Positions 61,973 to 64,000 of a stretch of DNA of 64,000 nt are shown one piece after another (the stretch's first letter is position 1; every line of letters starts with the position of its first letter). The stretch covers positions 3,906,001 to 3,970,000 of the forward strand of contig NZ_AP025282.1 in the NCBI RefSeq assembly GCF_024347215.1, read 5' to 3'. Position numbers and translations under genes: made by a program. The notes beneath the pieces are model-generated. The model was not told the origin of the DNA. It worked only from the letters and a program-made list of their open reading frames with translations, and ran no database searches. Source of the DNA: Aliamphritea ceti. Its GTDB lineage: Bacteria > Pseudomonadota > Gammaproteobacteria > Pseudomonadales > Balneatricaceae.

Positions 61973-64000
61973 TCATTCAGTTTCTGCAGCCGGACGAGGC
62001 TTAGCCCGACGACGACCACGGGTACGCCCGCCTGCCGCCTGAGTATCAACCACTTTGCGCTCAGGTAAAGTCACAGCTTTACTCAGCTCAGCAAAGTCAT
62101 CACTGCCGTGTGGTAAAGCCATCGCGGCAACGAAATGATCCTGGAATTTAGCTTCCAGTGCTGTTTCGATCTTCTCTACACGACGCAGTACCCGTTCGAT
62201 TTCGTCACGCTTGAAGCGATCCAGTAGCGCAATACGCGCACCAGTGCCTGCAGCGTTACCGATCGGACCAACATTTTCCAGATCACAGTCAGGTATCAGA
62301 CCCAGAATCATGGCGTACTTGACATCAATGTGGGAACCGAAAGCACCGGCCAGGCCGATCTTATCCACAGTTTTCACACCGAAGTGATCCATCAGCAACC
62401 GAATACCGGCATACAACGCAGCTTTCGCCAGCTGGATTGCCCGTACATCATTCTGAGTAATAGCCAGAGTCTTATCGCCTTCGTACAGCACATAAGAGAA
62501 GGTACGACCTTCAGGGATTACCCGTGATGACTTCTCAGCCATAGCTGGATCGACCACACCGTTAACGTCCAGAATACCTGCCAGGAACATCTCAGCGATA
62601 ACTTCGATAATGCCAGAGCCACACACACCGGTTACACCGGTCTTGGCAACACTCTCAGCAAAACCTTCTTCATCAGACCAAAGTTCGCTACCGATAACCC
62701 GGAAACGCGGTTCCAGAGTCTCAGGATCAATACGTACACGCTCAATAGCACCCGAAGCAGCACGCTGGCCGCAACTGATTTGTGCACCCTCAAAGGCCGG
62801 ACCGGTTGGGCTGGAAGCAGCCAGCAAGCGATCTTTATTGCCCAGGACGATTTCAGCGTTGGTACCAACGTCAACCAACAGAGTGACTTCATCGACCATA
62901 TCCGGACGTTCAGCCAGAATAACGCCTGCTGTATCCGCACCGATATGCCCCGCAATACACGGCAGGATAAACGCCCGCGCCTGTGGATGCATCGCCAGAT
63001 CCAGCTCTGCAGCCTTCAGAGAAACCGCCCAGTCAGTTGCCAGCGCGAATGGCGCAGAACCTAATGGTGTCGGATCAATACCTAGCAACAGGTGATGCAT
63101 AATCGGGTTACAAACAATGGTGATTTCCAGCAAATCTTCTACCGGAACGCCTGCGCGTTTGGCAGCTTGCTCAGCCAGCTCAGACAAAGCTTCACGCACC
63201 ACACGGCACATGTCTTTATCACCACCTTCGTTCATCATCACGTAAGAAACCCGGCTCATCAGATCTTCGCCAAAGCGGATCTGAGGGTTCATTACCGACG
63301 CAGAAGACACCACATCACCTGTGGTCATATCACACATATGTGCGGCAACAGTGGTGGAGCCAAGGTCGACAGCCAGGCCGTAAATTTTTTCTTTCTTGCC
63401 TTTCCAGACAGCGATAATATCCGCCATATCATCATCGTGGTGGTGAACCGCCACGGTAATTTCACGGGTATCGCTTTCCAGTGCCGGTTGCAGCTGCTGA
63501 ATAACAGCCAGCTCGGCATTCGCATGAGGTACATCAAACAGCTCAAACAGGCCCTGCTGCAAACGGCGCAGATCAGAAGCAGGTTCGTGCATGTCTGGTG
63601 GAGTAACAGTCAGGGTATAAAGCTTCACTGCCGGATCGAGACGAATGTCGATGTTGGCGGCTTCTTTAACGATATGCTGTTGGTGCATCTGACTCTCAGA
63701 TGGTACATCAATAACCATATCGCCAAGAATTTGTGCCGAACAACCCAGACGACGGCCTTTCAGCAACATCTTCTGGAACTTTCGTTTCTCGGTTTCAACC
63801 TGAGATGGCGGAGTGATATTTTCCGCCAAAGAAGAGATGCCGTGCTTAGAAAACTCACCGACACTCTGTTGAATCTGACAACGGCCGCAGATACCACGGC
63901 CGCCACAGCTTGACTCCAAATCAACCCCAAGCTGCTGAGCAGCCTGGAGAATTGAAGTCCCGGTAGGAAACTCGCCGCGTAGCCCGGTAGGGGTAAATAC
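61973..64000 (-). CDS. Corrinoid activation protein (2Fe-2S ferredoxin plus ASKHA/DUF4445), cut by window edge
   Basis: A RACo/RamA-type reductive activator that uses ATP and an Fe-S centre to return Co(II) corrinoid to Co(I). The frame stays open past the right edge: in front of the internal TTG at 63919 it still encodes GTSILQAAQQLGVDLESSC, so the start lies beyond 64000. The 2Fe-2S motif CGGRGICGRC is followed by a linker region and an ASKHA domain opening with YGLAVDLGSTTVAAHM, then LLVDVGTNAEIVLG and GLAGAFGSHID. The C terminus is an Arg-rich basic tail (GGRTRGRRRAKPRP). It serves the MttB-family system. Confidence 0.9.
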   Translation of the reverse strand, partial: VFTPTGLRGEFPTGTSILQAAQQLGVDLESSCGGRGICGRCQIQQSVGEFSKHGISSLAENITPPSQVETEKRKFQKMLLKGRRLGCSAQILGDMVIDVPSESQMHQQHIVKEAANIDIRLDPAVKLYTLTVTPPDMHEPASDLRRLQQGLFELFDVPHANAELAVIQQLQPALESDTREITVAVHHHDDDMADIIAVWKGKKEKIYGLAVDLGSTTVAAHMCDMTTGDVVSSASVMNPQIRFGEDLMSRVSYVMMNEGGDKDMCRVVREALSELAEQAAKRAGVPVEDLLEITIVCNPIMHHLLLGIDPTPLGSAPFALATDWAVSLKAAELDLAMHPQARAFILPCIAGHIGADTAGVILAERPDMVDEVTLLVDVGTNAEIVLGNKDRLLAASSPTGPAFEGAQISCGQRAASGAIERVRIDPETLEPRFRVIGSELWSDEEGFAESVAKTGVTGVCGSGIIEVIAEMFLAGILDVNGVVDPAMAEKSSRVIPEGRTFSYVLYEGDKTLAITQNDVRAIQLAKAALYAGIRLLMDHFGVKTVDKIGLAGAFGSHIDVKYAMILGLIPDCDLENVGPIGNAAGTGARIALLDRFKRDEIERVLRRVEKIETALEAKFQDHFVAAMALPHGSDDFAELSKAVTLPERKVVDTQAAGGRTRGRRRAKPRPAAETE

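Noticed and set aside
63092..63913. 273-codon frame antisense to the corrinoid activator gene
   Set aside because: No domains and complete overlap with a gene of firm assignment.
61973..63919. Corrinoid activator starting at the TTG at 63919
   Set aside because: The same frame continues to the window edge and encodes the expected N-terminal ferredoxin helix, so the true start is outside the window.

Overview
The window looks like a piece of chromosome from a free-living marine gammaproteobacterium, probably near Oceanospirillaceae (Amphritea, Neptunomonas or Marinobacterium type). This is an inference from gene content: class II DAHP synthase with yqcC, DUF3549, class I fumarase, BCCT and TRAP transporters, and an MttB-type corrinoid methyltransferase. 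About 55 protein genes are supported. I saw no rRNA, tRNA, CRISPR array, insertion sequence or replication origin.

Region 1 (1-13.6 kb) is catabolic. After a PAS-GGDEF diguanylate cyclase come a CMD-family protein, an SDR and an amidohydrolase. A GntR (FCD) regulator heads a minus-strand unit with a second CMD protein and a succinate-semialdehyde-type dehydrogenase. Facing it is a plus-strand operon: DUF1185 protein, alpha/beta hydrolase, flavin reductase, luciferase-like monooxygenase, aldehyde dehydrogenase and BCCT transporter. The enzyme set matches the logic of the trigonelline (TgnABCDE) ring-opening pathway, and BCCT carriers import betaines, so I read this as a pyridinium-betaine (trigonelline or homarine type) utilisation locus.

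Region 2 (13.7-34.2 kb) is mostly housekeeping or conserved: an enolase-superfamily enzyme with a class II aldolase, DAHP synthase-yqcC, a DUF1538-DUF1538-PII-CBS operon (a possible PII-controlled membrane system of unknown role), DUF3549, a phage lambda P-like and DnaT-like replication pair, CBS, AlkB, nitroreductase, fumarase, an SBP-GGDEF sensor, a UbiA-type prenyltransferase, trhP, thpR and a coiled-coil membrane protein. Between the prenyltransferase gene and trhP sits an 892-bp foreign segment, with a small methyltransferase gene, bounded by two 200-bp direct repeats differing at 5 positions.

Region 3 (34.3-58 kb) is an uptake and catabolism region. A complete oligopeptide-type ABC transporter is followed by an M14 carboxypeptidase, a LysR regulator and PepQ. 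Then come an Asp/Glu racemase-family protein, a DadA-like FAD oxidoreductase, a 2-oxoglutarate/Fe(II) oxygenase, an MFS carrier, a TAXI-TRAP transporter and an FCD-type GntR regulator. Sites containing GTATAC lie upstream of the ABC, oxidoreductase, oxygenase and TRAP genes and suggest one GntR regulon. A DUF547 protein, two dehydrogenases, a class II aldolase and a TSUP carrier follow.

Region 4 (58.3-64 kb) holds a non-pyrrolysine MttB-family methyltransferase, a GlxA-type AraC regulator, a 3D-domain lipoprotein and, cut by the right edge, a ferredoxin-ASKHA corrinoid activation protein. Together they indicate corrinoid-dependent demethylation of a quaternary amine.
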